Part shown: piece after piece, positions 54,269-62,774 of the stretch
Position numbering within the stretch: position 1 is the first letter of the stretch
Layout of the letters: each line of letters opens with the position of its first letter
Assembly (NCBI RefSeq): GCF_003008575.1
Contig: NZ_CP027667.1
Location: 748,501 to 812,500, forward strand
Source: Melaminivora suipulveris
GTDB taxonomy: Bacteria; Pseudomonadota; Gammaproteobacteria; Burkholderiales; Burkholderiaceae_C
DNA: 64,000 bases
Direction: 5' to 3'
The notes under the pieces: generated by a model
Told to the model about the DNA's origin: nothing
What the model saw: the letters and a program-made list of their open reading frames with translations, nothing else
Databases searched by the model: none
Made by a program: the position numbers and the translations under genes

Positions 54269-56359
54269 TCACTGCGCCACCAGCCGCTGCAGCCACCGCA
54301 GCAGCACCTGCGGCAGGCGCTGCGGCTCGGGCAGCAGCGCGTAGTGGTGCGCGCCGAACACGGCGGGCAGGTAGCTGGCGGCCTGGCGGTCGATGGTCAG
54401 GCAGAACGGCGCGATGCCCTGCAGCCGCGCTTCCGTCGTCGCCTGGCGCATGTCCTCCAGGCCGTAGCGGCCTTCGTACTGGTCGATGTCGTTGGGCTTG
54501 CCGTCGGACAGCAGCAGCAGCAGCCGGTGCGCGGCGTTCTGGCGCATCAGCGTGGCGGTGGCGTGGCGCAGCGCGGCGCCGGCGCGGGTGTAGTGCTCGG
54601 GCTCCAGCCCGGCAATGCGCAGCGCCACCTCCTGCCCATAGGCTTCGTCGAAGCGCTTGACGTCGCGCACCACCACGCCGTGCGGCCCCTCGCCCGAAAA
54701 CGCCTGCACGGCGAACGGCGCGCCCATGCCCTCCAGCGCCATGCTCAGCAGCAGCAGCGCCTCGCGTGCCACGTCGATCACGCGGCGCCCCGGCGCCACC
54801 CAGGCGTCGGTGGAGCCGCTGACGTCGATCAGCACCAGCAGCGCCAGATCGCGCTGCAGCAGGCGCTCGCTGCGGTACAGGCGCTGCGCCAGCGGCAGGC
54901 CGGCGGCAAAATCGGCGCGCGCTTCGATGCAGGCTTCCAGGTCGATGTCGTCGCCATCGAGCTGGCGGCGCACACGCTCGCGGCGGCTGCGCAGCAGCTC
55001 GAAGCGCCGGCGCACCTCGTGCAGCATGCCGCGGTGCACATCCAGCGTGGTGGCCAGCCATTCGGGCGCGCCAGGCTCGGCCGGGCGCAGCCGCACCGTG
55101 GCGGCCGCCGGGCGGTAGGCGGCGATGCGCCAATCCCACTCGGGATAGGGCAAGGCGGTGTCCGGCGCTGGCTGCGCCGCCTGGTCCGGCGCATGCGCCT
55201 GGCGTGCCAGGTGCTCGGGCGGATCGTCGGAGAGCAGAACCTCCTTGGGTTTGCCGGGGGTGGCGACCAGGCGCGCCTCGGGCAGCTCGGACAGCGCGTC
55301 GGCGAACTCCTCGGCCGCCGTGTCGGCGTCGCGATCGGTGGGGCGCTGCAGGCCCATGGGGTCGGCGGCCTGCTCGTGCGGCTGGGCGGTCTGCACCATC
55401 CACGCGCCCGGCTGGCCCTGGTCGTCGTCCTCGTCGTCCTGGCGCTCGCGCGCCTGCGGCCGCCGCTGCAGCCGCGCGGCGCGCGCCGGGGCGCCGTCGT
55501 CCTGCGCGTCGTCCTCGCCCCCGCCCGCGTGGAAGCTGGCGACCGCGGCGGGCGGGCGCAGCTCGCCCAGCCAGGCGTCGGCGAGCAGCCAGCGCTGCTG
55601 GCGCGGCGGAGCGCCAGCCGGGCGCAGGCGCTCGGCCAGCGCCGCCGCACGCGCACACACCTGGGCCGCGCTGGCCGGCAGCGCCAGCAGCGTCTCATCA
55701 GCGTCGGCGCCGGTCACGCCCGCGTCGCGCAGCGCGACGGTCTGGCGGATGGGCGAGCGCAGCAGCGTCTGCACCAGCGCCTCCAGCGGCCGCAGATGCG
55801 CGGCGAGCCTGGCCAGCGCGGGACGCTCGGCCAGCGCGGCGGCGCGCAGGCGCGCCAGGGGCGCCTCCATGCCCGGCAGACGCGTGGCGAGGTCGTGGTC
55901 CGCAGCATGCGCTTCCAGCAGCATCGCAAGGGCGCGCGCCAGCGGATCGGCGATCTGCGCCACACGCTGCGGCGCGCCGCGCAGCGCGCGCATGGCCTGC
56001 GCCATGGCCAGGGCGCGATAGCGCTCGGCGGCAGGCTCGGCGCCCTGGCTGGCGGGCCATGTGGGCGGCAGCCAGATGCTGGCACCATCGGTGGCCGGCA
56101 GCGGCTGGGTGGACGCGGGCGGCTCGCCGCGCTGCAGCCAGCGCGACAGAAAGGTGGGCGGCGCAGGCGGTTGCGCCGGACGCAGCGACAGGCCCGGGCC
56201 CAGCGCGGCGGTGACCAGCAGATCCAGGCGCGCGGCGACGTCGGCCAGCTGCAGCACCGGCGGGCCAGGCGGCGCCGGCCGGTGGCGGCGCCACAGCTTT
56301 TGCGCGTAGATGGTGGCATGGCGCGCGGCGTCGGTGATGACGTCTTCGGCTTCGGCCAT
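54269..56359 (-). CDS. norD: Nitric oxide reductase activation protein NorD
   Basis: Accessory protein needed to assemble active cytochrome c NO reductase. 696 residues. The C-terminal von Willebrand factor A domain has the MIDAS motif DVSGSTD (about 512-518) and LLSDGKPNDIDQYEGRYG. The middle is acidic and Ala-rich. It is the partner of the NorQ AAA+ ATPase, which is encoded 6 bp upstream. Confidence 0.95.
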   Translation of the reverse strand: MAEAEDVITDAARHATIYAQKLWRRHRPAPPGPPVLQLADVAARLDLLVTAALGPGLSLRPAQPPAPPTFLSRWLQRGEPPASTQPLPATDGASIWLPPTWPASQGAEPAAERYRALAMAQAMRALRGAPQRVAQIADPLARALAMLLEAHAADHDLATRLPGMEAPLARLRAAALAERPALARLAAHLRPLEALVQTLLRSPIRQTVALRDAGVTGADADETLLALPASAAQVCARAAALAERLRPAGAPPRQQRWLLADAWLGELRPPAAVASFHAGGGEDDAQDDGAPARAARLQRRPQARERQDDEDDDQGQPGAWMVQTAQPHEQAADPMGLQRPTDRDADTAAEEFADALSELPEARLVATPGKPKEVLLSDDPPEHLARQAHAPDQAAQPAPDTALPYPEWDWRIAAYRPAAATVRLRPAEPGAPEWLATTLDVHRGMLHEVRRRFELLRSRRERVRRQLDGDDIDLEACIEARADFAAGLPLAQRLYRSERLLQRDLALLVLIDVSGSTDAWVAPGRRVIDVAREALLLLSMALEGMGAPFAVQAFSGEGPHGVVVRDVKRFDEAYGQEVALRIAGLEPEHYTRAGAALRHATATLMRQNAAHRLLLLLSDGKPNDIDQYEGRYGLEDMRQATTEARLQGIAPFCLTIDRQAASYLPAVFGAHHYALLPEPQRLPQVLLRWLQRLVAQ

Positions 56360-56365
56360 GGGAAA

Positions 56366-57190
56366 TCAGACGAAGGTCGCGTCCACCAGGTCGCGCATGG
56401 CCGCGACCAGCGAGGCCTCGTCGGACAGCGGCGCGACGATGGCGTGCTGGCAGGCCCGGCGCAGCTCGACGCCGCGCACCGCCAGCTGGGCGGCGGCCAC
56501 CAGCAGCCGCGTGCTGGGCACCTCGGCCAGGCCCCGGTCGTGCAGCGCGCGCAGGCGGGCCGCCAGTTGCACCAGGGCACGCGCGTCGGGCTCGGCGATG
56601 CCACTTTCCTGCGCGACGATGCGCGCCTCGACTTCCGGAGCCGGAAAATCGAAGTCCAGCGCCACGAAGCGCTGGCGCGTGCTGGGCTTCAGATCCTTGA
56701 GCATGCGCTGGTAGCCGGGGTTGTACGACACCACCAGGCAAAAGCCCGGCGCCGCGCGCACCAGCTCGCCGGTCTTGTCGACGGGCAGCTCGCGCCGGTG
56801 GTCGGTCAGGGGGTGCAGCACGACCACCGTGTCCTGGCGCGCCTCGACCACTTCATCGAGGTAGCACAGCGCGCCCTCGCGCACGGCGCGGGTCAGCGGG
56901 CCGTCCTGCCACTGCGTGCCGTCGTTCTTGATCAGAAAGCGCCCGATCAGATCGCTGGCGCTCAGGTCGTCGTGGCAGGAGACGGTGATCAAAGGGCGCT
57001 TGAGTCGCCAGGCCATGTGCTCGACAAAGCGCGTCTTGCCGCAGCCCGTGGGGCCCTTGAGCATGACCGCCAGCCCCTGCGCGTGACACTGCTCGAAGAC
57101 TTCGATCTCGTCGCCCGTGGGCAGATAAAAGGGCGCGGCGGCCGCCGCCGCGCCCGTGCCATGGGTTGAGGCCAAGGTTGCCGCGTCCAC
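56366..57190 (-). CDS. norQ: NorQ/CbbQ-type AAA+ ATPase
   Basis: MoxR-family ATPase that, with NorD, inserts or activates the iron centre of NorB. 274 residues: Walker A GPTGCGKT (46-53), CYLDEVVEARQDT (Walker B), then PGFCLVVSYNPGYQ and STRQRF. It follows norB by 4 bp. Confidence 0.95.
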   Translation of the reverse strand: MDAATLASTHGTGAAAAAAPFYLPTGDEIEVFEQCHAQGLAVMLKGPTGCGKTRFVEHMAWRLKRPLITVSCHDDLSASDLIGRFLIKNDGTQWQDGPLTRAVREGALCYLDEVVEARQDTVVVLHPLTDHRRELPVDKTGELVRAAPGFCLVVSYNPGYQRMLKDLKPSTRQRFVALDFDFPAPEVEARIVAQESGIAEPDARALVQLAARLRALHDRGLAEVPSTRLLVAAAQLAVRGVELRRACQHAIVAPLSDEASLVAAMRDLVDATFV

Positions 57191-57194
57191 GCCG

Positions 57195-58568
57195 TCAGGT
57201 CGCGGCCGCGCGGGTCGGCGCCGTTGGCGGCGCTACGGGCTCATCCGCGCGCACCTGCAGCCGCAGCGGGTAGCGGAAGAAGTCGATGATGAACAGCGCA
57301 ACGCCCACCGCAAAGATCGACGCCGTGATGATCAGCATCACGAAGTGCACCTGGATCTTCAGCTGCGCGTCCAGGTAGCCCATGCCCATGATGCGCTCCA
57401 GATACACCTGCCCGATGCCTGCGGTGGCGAACGACAGCGTCATGCCGAACATGCCGGCCAGCTGCATCCAGAACGCCGTGTAGCCCATGGATGTGCCCTC
57501 TTCGGGGCGGCGCGTGAAGTGCGGCAGCGCGTAGCTGATCATGGCCATGACGATCATGGCGTAGGCGCCGTAAAACGCCGCGTGGCCGTGCATGGCGGTA
57601 ATCAACGTGCCGTGCGTCCACTTGTTGACGCTCGGGAAGGTGTGCGCCAGGCCCAGCAGGCCGGCGCCGAACATGGTGTAGACGGCGCTGCCCACCGTCC
57701 AGTGCAGCGCCAGCTTGTTGGGGTGCGCCAGGCCCGAGCGGCGCATGGCGTAGTAGGCGTACATGGCCATGCCGACCAGCGCCACCGGCTCCAGGGCGCT
57801 GAAGAAGCCGCCGATGGGCAGCCAGTACGCCGGCACGCCCACCCAGTAGTAATGGTGCGCCGTGCCCAGTATGCCGGCGATGAACACCAGGCCGACGATG
57901 ACGTACAGCCACTTTTCCATGACCTCACGGTCGGCGCCTGAGAGGCGGATCAGCAGATAGGCCAGAAAGCCGCCCTGGATCATCTCCCACACGCCTTCGA
58001 CCCACAGGTGGATGGTCCACCAGCGGTAGAAGATCGAGACCGTGTAGTTGTGGTATTCCAGCAGCGCCGGCAGGTACAGCACGGCCGCCAGCCCCAGGCC
58101 GCCCAGCAGCACGCCCTCGGGCGTGGTGAAGCGGCCGGATTTGCGAATCGTCATCCCGATGTTGTAGAGAAAGATCAGCATGGCCACGACGATGGCCAGC
58201 TTGGACGGCAGAGGTTGTTCGAGCAGCTTGTTGCCGGTGCCGAAGCGAAACAGGTAGCCCACCACCGTGGCCACGCCCATGACCACCCACAGCACCAGCT
58301 GGATGTAGGCCAGCTTGACGCTGTAGAGCTCGGTGCGCGATTCGTCGGGCACCATCCAGTAGGTCGCGCCCATGAAGCCGCAGATGACCCAGACGATCAA
58401 CACGTTGGTGTGGATCATCTTCGTCACGTCAAACGGCAGGATGTACAAGAGCGGGTCCGGCCCCAGGTACTTGGTGGCCGACAGCAGCCCGAAGACGATC
58501 TGCAGGCCGAACAGCGCGACGGCGACGGCGAAGTACCAGTAGGCGACGGCTTGGGACTTGTATCTCAT
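57195..58568 (-). CDS. norB: Cytochrome c nitric oxide reductase, catalytic subunit NorB
   Basis: Membrane enzyme reducing 2 NO to N2O. 457 residues, 12 helices, a C-terminal polar tail. Ligands match cNor: His53 (heme b), His187, His238 and His239 (Fe-B), His327 and His329 (heme b3, heme b), and the conserved Glu191 and Glu195 in HLWVEGVWEM. It has no quinol-oxidase N-terminal extension, so it takes electrons from NorC. Confidence 0.97.
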   Translation of the reverse strand: MRYKSQAVAYWYFAVAVALFGLQIVFGLLSATKYLGPDPLLYILPFDVTKMIHTNVLIVWVICGFMGATYWMVPDESRTELYSVKLAYIQLVLWVVMGVATVVGYLFRFGTGNKLLEQPLPSKLAIVVAMLIFLYNIGMTIRKSGRFTTPEGVLLGGLGLAAVLYLPALLEYHNYTVSIFYRWWTIHLWVEGVWEMIQGGFLAYLLIRLSGADREVMEKWLYVIVGLVFIAGILGTAHHYYWVGVPAYWLPIGGFFSALEPVALVGMAMYAYYAMRRSGLAHPNKLALHWTVGSAVYTMFGAGLLGLAHTFPSVNKWTHGTLITAMHGHAAFYGAYAMIVMAMISYALPHFTRRPEEGTSMGYTAFWMQLAGMFGMTLSFATAGIGQVYLERIMGMGYLDAQLKIQVHFVMLIITASIFAVGVALFIIDFFRYPLRLQVRADEPVAPPTAPTRAAAT

Positions 58569-58615
58569 GGAGAACTCCGGCTTGGACCTGGGCGGCGGTC
58601 GTTGATTGCTGTTAT

Positions 58616-59488
58616 TTATTTGAGGGACATCAAATAGGCCACGAGCTGGTCGATCTGCTCGGGCGTCAGATCCTTGCCGTAGGTGGTGGGCATGAAGGAG
58701 GTGCCGTCGGCCGAGTACATGGGCCCCGGCACCAGATGCGCGCTGGGCTCGACGATGGACTCGTGCAGGTAGCCCGACACGTCCTTGGCATGGCCCTTGT
58801 AGTCGCCCGATGCCAGCAGCGCCTCGCTGCGCCCGACGATGCCCGCCAGCGACGGGCCGGCCATGTTCACCCCCGGCGCCGTGGAGTGGCAGGCCGTGCA
58901 GGCCGGCGTGGCGGTGCGAAACACGCGCTCGCCCAGGGCGATGGGGTTCTCGTCGCCCGCCAGCGGCCGCGCGCCGGGCGGGGCTTCGATGCCGCCGCGC
59001 TCGACCTTGGCACCGCTGGTCTGTTGCTCCAGGCTGCGATCGGTGCCAGGCATGGTGGCTCCCGTGACCAGGATGGGCCGCGGCGGCCAGCCCTGGTTGT
59101 CGACGTTGCTGACCCAGTCGAAGAAAGCGATCAGCCCGGCGATGTCCTCGTCGCTCAGGTCCTGCTTGGGCATCAGGCGGCGGTGGCGCGTCTCATCGTA
59201 GAACTTGGACGGGTCCTTCATGTAGGCCTTGAGGTAGGCCTCGCCGCGCAGCTTGCTGATTTTCGTGAGGTCGGGCGCATAGTAGGCGCCCTCGCCGAAG
59301 ATGGTGTGGCAGTTGATGCAGTTGTTCTTGTGCCAGACGTTCTTGCCATGCGTCACCGCGGGCGTGATGGATTCGGCGTTGGTGAGCTGATCGAACTTGC
59401 GGTGGCTGTCGAAGGTGAGGATCAGAAAGAGCGCCGCCGACAGGGCCGTGGCGATGATGGCGAACAGGCGGGTCTGGCGTTTGTTCAT
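58616..59488 (-). CDS. norC: NorC with a fused second cytochrome c domain
   Basis: Electron-entry subunit of NO reductase. 290 residues versus about 150 for classic NorC. N-terminal membrane anchor (7-25), first heme motif C57-x-x-C60-H61 with Met106 (RRLMPKQ), the region typical of NorC ending near 150. A second c-type domain follows (about 178-290) with C197-T-A-C200-H201 and a candidate Met ligand in SFMPTTYG. Both CxxCH motifs lie in one uninterrupted frame with no sequencing-type break visible. The ATG at 59488 has AGAAGG upstream. It lies 47 bp before norB. Confidence 0.93.
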   Translation of the reverse strand: MNKRQTRLFAIIATALSAALFLILTFDSHRKFDQLTNAESITPAVTHGKNVWHKNNCINCHTIFGEGAYYAPDLTKISKLRGEAYLKAYMKDPSKFYDETRHRRLMPKQDLSDEDIAGLIAFFDWVSNVDNQGWPPRPILVTGATMPGTDRSLEQQTSGAKVERGGIEAPPGARPLAGDENPIALGERVFRTATPACTACHSTAPGVNMAGPSLAGIVGRSEALLASGDYKGHAKDVSGYLHESIVEPSAHLVPGPMYSADGTSFMPTTYGKDLTPEQIDQLVAYLMSLK

Positions 59489-59523
59489 GGCTGGCCTTCT
59501 TTTGAGGGTGCTGCGGTCCGGCG

Positions 59524-59643
59524 TCAGACGCCGATGCCGGACCAGTAGATGATGGCCATGGTGCCGGCGTAGACCATGGCCACCAGCATCAGCAGCACGA
59601 TGGCGAGCGCGAAGACTTTCAGGGGGACGTACCAGGCCTGCAT
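59524..59643 (-). CDS. 39-residue membrane peptide at the head of the nor operon
   Basis: Reads MQAWYVPLKVFALAIVLLML, then VAMVYAGTMAIIYWSGIGV. One long hydrophobic helix (about 8-34) with a short charged N-terminus, typical of small subunits of membrane complexes. GGAGG lies 7 nt before the ATG, a strong site. It is 35 bp upstream of norC on the same strand. I do not recognise a named family; it may be an unlisted cNor small subunit or assembly factor. Confidence 0.7.
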   Translation of the reverse strand: MQAWYVPLKVFALAIVLLMLVAMVYAGTMAIIYWSGIGV

Positions 59644-59797
59644 GGGGAACCTCCAAAGGTTGCTTGTTGTTCTGCTCTTGCTATCGGGTGGCGCGTTGCA
59701 CGCCTATGCTGCGGGCCATTGTTGGGCGCAGCCGCTTGTCGCCGCTGTCGGACAAGGCACCATGGCCTGTAAGAAAGTGACTACAGGCACCATGCGC

Positions 59798-59812
59798 GAC
59801 AATCGGCGGGTG
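59798..59812 (+). promoter_or_regulatory. -10-like box placing the transcript start on the GTG
   Basis: GACAAT (59798-59803), CGGCGG, then GTG at 59810: the same spacing as the PHP gene promoter at 52480-52494. Confidence 0.35.
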
Positions 59813-60478
59813 CCCTCCTCCGACACCCTCCAGACCCTCCTCATCTACGCCCTGCCCGTGTTGTTTTCCATCACGGTGCACGAGGCCGCGCACGGCTACG
59901 TGGCGCGCCACTTCGGCGACAGCACGGCCTACATGCTGGGGCGCATGACGCTCAATCCGCTCAAGCACATCGACCCCATCGGCACCATCCTGATGCCGCT
60001 GTTGCTGTACTTCTCCACGTCCGGCGCTTTCGTCTTCGGCTATGCCAAGCCGGTGCCGGTCAACTTCGGCAACCTGCGTCATCCCAAGCGCGACATGGTG
60101 TGGGTGGCGCTGGCCGGGCCGGCGTCCAACTTCGTCCAGGCGATTTTGTGGGCACTGCTGCTGTTTGCGCTGCTGGCGGCGGGCCTGGATGAGCCCTTCT
60201 TCGTGCAGATGGCGCGCGCCGGCATTTTGGTCAACCTGGTCATGTGGGCGTTCAACCTGTTTCCGCTGCCGCCGCTCGACGGCGGGCGCGTGCTGGCGGG
60301 CCTGCTGCCGGGACGCCAGGCGCTGTGGCTGTCGCGCATCGAGCCCTACGGTTTTTTCATCGTGCTGGCGCTGGTGCTGGCCGGCGTGGTGGGCACGCTG
60401 TGGCTGCGCCCGCTGATGTCGCTGGGCTACGGCGCCATCAACCTGTTGATGGCCCCGCTGGCCGCCTTGCTGCGCTGA
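59810..60478 (+). CDS. Site-2 protease family (M50) membrane metalloprotease
   Basis: Intramembrane zinc protease, 222 residues from GTG 59810. HEAAH zinc motif at about residues 22-26 and the third-ligand motif LDGGRVLAGLLPG downstream; five or six hydrophobic segments. Its physiological substrate is unknown. An in-frame ATG at 59792 would add six residues. The GTG is preferred because of the -10 box spacing and because homologues begin a few residues before LIYALPVLF. Divergent from the nor operon; trpS follows on the same strand. Confidence 0.88.
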   Translation: MPSSDTLQTLLIYALPVLFSITVHEAAHGYVARHFGDSTAYMLGRMTLNPLKHIDPIGTILMPLLLYFSTSGAFVFGYAKPVPVNFGNLRHPKRDMVWVALAGPASNFVQAILWALLLFALLAAGLDEPFFVQMARAGILVNLVMWAFNLFPLPPLDGGRVLAGLLPGRQALWLSRIEPYGFFIVLALVLAGVVGTLWLRPLMSLGYGAINLLMAPLAALLR

Positions 60479-60584
60479 CCCGCGTTGCCCCTGTTGCTTT
60501 CTCACCTTCTTCATCAAAGACCGGCCCCGGCCGGCCTGTCCCTTTCGGAAAAAATCGGGCTTGGGAGGGTATCGCCTCTTTCAG

Positions 60585-60618
60585 GCTGCTTCGCCCGGCA
60601 ACGGGCGTGGATTGAAAC
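60585..60618 (+). repeat. Solitary CRISPR-repeat-like sequence before trpS
   Basis: GCTGCTTCGCCCGG CAACGGGCGTGG ATTGAAAC, read continuously. The ending GCGTGGATTGAAAC and the internal CGCCCG-GCAA-CGGGCG stem match the form of many type I/III CRISPR repeats. Only one copy is present and no spacer array or cas gene is visible. It ends right at the trpS ATG. Confidence 0.5.
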
Positions 60619-61926
60619 ATGCAAGAAACCACGCGTTTTCTCACCGGCATCACGCCCTCGGGCACGCCGCACCTGGGCAATTTCGTCGGCTCCATTCGCC
60701 CGTCGGTGGCCGCCAGCCGCAACGCTGGCGTGGAGAGTTACTACTTCCTGGCCGACTACCACGCCCTGATCAAGTGCCAGGACCCCGAGCGCGTGAACCG
60801 CTCGACCCTGGAGATCGCCGCCAGCTGGCTGGCCGCGGGGCTCGACTCCGAGCACGTCACCTTCTACCGCCAGTCCGACATTCCCGAGATCCCCGAGCTG
60901 CACTGGCTGTTGACCTGCGTGACCGGCAAGGGCCTGCTCAACCGCGCCCACGCCTACAAGGCCGCGCAGGACAAGAACCAGGAGGCCGGGCGCGACGGCG
61001 ACGAAGGCGTGTCCGCAGGGCTGTTCATGTACCCGGTGCTGATGGCCGCCGACATCCTGATGTTCAACGCCCACCAGGTGCCCGTGGGCCGTGACCAGGT
61101 GCAGCACATCGAGATGGCGCGCGACATGGCGGCCAGCTTCAACCACCTGTATGGCGCGCACTTCACGCTGCCCGAGGCGGCCATCGAGGACAACGTGGCG
61201 CTGCTCGCCGGCCTGGACGGGCGCAAGATGAGCAAGAGCTACGACAACACCATCCCGCTGTTCGCGCCGCGCGGGCAGCTGCAAAAGCTGATCGCCTCCA
61301 TCGTCACCGATTCGCGCGCGCCGGGCGAGCCCAAGGAGGCCTCAGGCTCGGCGCTGTTCCAGATCTACCAGGCTTTCGCCACGCCGGGCGAGACCGAGGC
61401 CATGCGCCGCGCCTACGCGGACGGCATCGCCTGGGGCGACGCCAAGCAGATGCTGTTTGCGCGCATCGACCAGGAACTGGCGCCCATGCGCGAGCGCTAC
61501 GACGATCTGCTGGCGCATCCGGACAAGGTCGAGGCGGCGCTGCAGCGGGGCGCCGAGCGCGCGCGCCAGCAGTCGCGTCCCTTCCTGCAGCGCCTGCGCG
61601 ACGCCGTTGGCCTGCGTGCGCTCACCGCGCCCGTGCGCGCGCCCGCGGCGCAGCCAACGGCCGGCACGCAGGCCCTGCCATCCTTCAAGCAGTACCGCGA
61701 GAAGGACGGGCGCTTTTACTTCAAGCTGGTGGCGCCCGACGGCCGGGTGCTGCTGCAAAGCACAGGCTTTGACGCGCCGCGCGACGCCGGCGCGGCCATC
61801 GCCCGCCTGCAGGGCGAGCCCGACGCCCTGGCCGCGCTGGCCGCCCACCTGCAGCCCGTTGCGCCCGAGCAGCGCGAGGCTGTCGCCGCTGCGCTGGCCG
61901 CGTTGGCACAGGCGCGCGAGAATTGA
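60619..61926 (+). CDS. trpS: Tryptophanyl-tRNA synthetase
   Basis: Class I synthetase, 435 residues, the long form common in Betaproteobacteria with about 90 extra C-terminal residues. TPHLGN (the HIGH-type motif) at about 16-21 and KMSKS at 203-207. There is no Shine-Dalgarno before the ATG; the bases directly upstream are the CRISPR-repeat-like GGATTGAAAC. Confidence 0.95.
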   Translation: MQETTRFLTGITPSGTPHLGNFVGSIRPSVAASRNAGVESYYFLADYHALIKCQDPERVNRSTLEIAASWLAAGLDSEHVTFYRQSDIPEIPELHWLLTCVTGKGLLNRAHAYKAAQDKNQEAGRDGDEGVSAGLFMYPVLMAADILMFNAHQVPVGRDQVQHIEMARDMAASFNHLYGAHFTLPEAAIEDNVALLAGLDGRKMSKSYDNTIPLFAPRGQLQKLIASIVTDSRAPGEPKEASGSALFQIYQAFATPGETEAMRRAYADGIAWGDAKQMLFARIDQELAPMRERYDDLLAHPDKVEAALQRGAERARQQSRPFLQRLRDAVGLRALTAPVRAPAAQPTAGTQALPSFKQYREKDGRFYFKLVAPDGRVLLQSTGFDAPRDAGAAIARLQGEPDALAALAAHLQPVAPEQREAVAAALAALAQAREN

Positions 61927-61936
61927 CTGCCAGCCA

Positions 61937-62003
61937 CTCGTTCGCTATATATTTAATAGCTAACAACGCTTTATTGACGCCGACTCAGGGCCGATTTTTC
62001 CTG
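61937..62003 (-). repeat. Dispersed repeat, reverse-oriented copy 9
   Basis: GCTATATATTTAATAGCTAA, then CAACGCTTTATTGACGCCGA, CTCAGGGCC. It lies between trpS and the response regulator gene. Confidence 0.8.
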
Positions 62004-62051
62004 TAAATCCTTCCCGGACCAGCTCGCAACACCACACAAAGGCAGGCAGCC

Positions 62052-62774
62052 ATGCGCATTGCGGCAGTCGATGACGACACGCTCCAGCTTGAACTCTTCG
62101 TGCAGACCCTCACCGCGATGGGGCACGGCTGCCAGACCTTCGAGACCGGCGAAGCCCTGCAGCGCGCGCTGCGCCGCGACACCTTCGATCTGCTGATCGT
62201 CGACTGGGAGCTGCCGGGCGTCAGCGGCCCGGACATCATCCGCTGGGTGCGCGAACACGTGAGCCGGCAGCTGCCCATCCTGTTCGTCACGCACCGCCAG
62301 CAGGAGCGCGACATCGTCGAGGGCCTGGCTTGCGGCGCGGACGACTTCATGGGCAAGCCGGTGCGCGTGGCCGAGCTCAGCGCGCGCATCAGGGCCCTGC
62401 TGCGCCGCGCCTGGCCCGACGCGGCCAGCGGCGAGCTGGAGTTCGGCCGCTACCGCTTCCTGCCGGCCACGCGCGAGCTGCTGATGAACGGCCAGCCCGT
62501 GGCGCTCAAGGCGCGCGAGTACGAGCTGGCGCTGTTTCTGTTCCAGAACGCCGGCCGTCTGCTGTCGCGCGACCACCTGCGCGAGGTCATCTGGGGCCAC
62601 AACGCCGAGGTCATCTCGCGCTCGCTGGACACGCACGTCTCGCGCCTGCGCTCGCTGCTGGACCTGCGCCCCGCCAACGGCTATGCGATCACGTCGGTCT
62701 ATGGCGTGGGCTACCGTTTCGAGGCCCTCAGGCCGCACGCATGCGAAGCGCAGGAGCAGGCCCATGGACGCTGA
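62052..62774 (+). CDS. OmpR-type response regulator transcription factor
   Basis: 240 residues: receiver domain (1-120) with the acidic pocket DDD (7-9), phospho-acceptor Asp51 (LLIVDWELPG) and Lys102; then a winged-helix DNA-binding domain (REYELALFLFQNAGRLLSRD, then RLRSLLDLRPANGYAI, VYGVGYRF). No histidine kinase gene is in view. Its stop overlaps the start of the next gene by 11 bp, suggesting a joint function. Confidence 0.93.
   Translation: MRIAAVDDDTLQLELFVQTLTAMGHGCQTFETGEALQRALRRDTFDLLIVDWELPGVSGPDIIRWVREHVSRQLPILFVTHRQQERDIVEGLACGADDFMGKPVRVAELSARIRALLRRAWPDAASGELEFGRYRFLPATRELLMNGQPVALKAREYELALFLFQNAGRLLSRDHLREVIWGHNAEVISRSLDTHVSRLRSLLDLRPANGYAITSVYGVGYRFEALRPHACEAQEQAHGR

Noticed and set aside
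54344..57169. A 941-codon open frame antisense to norD and norQ
   Set aside because: Long antisense frames are common in GC-rich coding DNA; composition is Arg/Gly/His-rich without domains.
59644..59790. FNR/NNR (TTGAT-N4-ATCAA) or NorR/sigma-54 site before the nor operon
   Set aside because: I looked on both strands and saw no convincing match; regulation of the cluster cannot be read from this gap.
60540..60660. A CRISPR array near trpS
   Set aside because: Only one repeat-like unit is present; no second unit follows and no cas gene is in the window.
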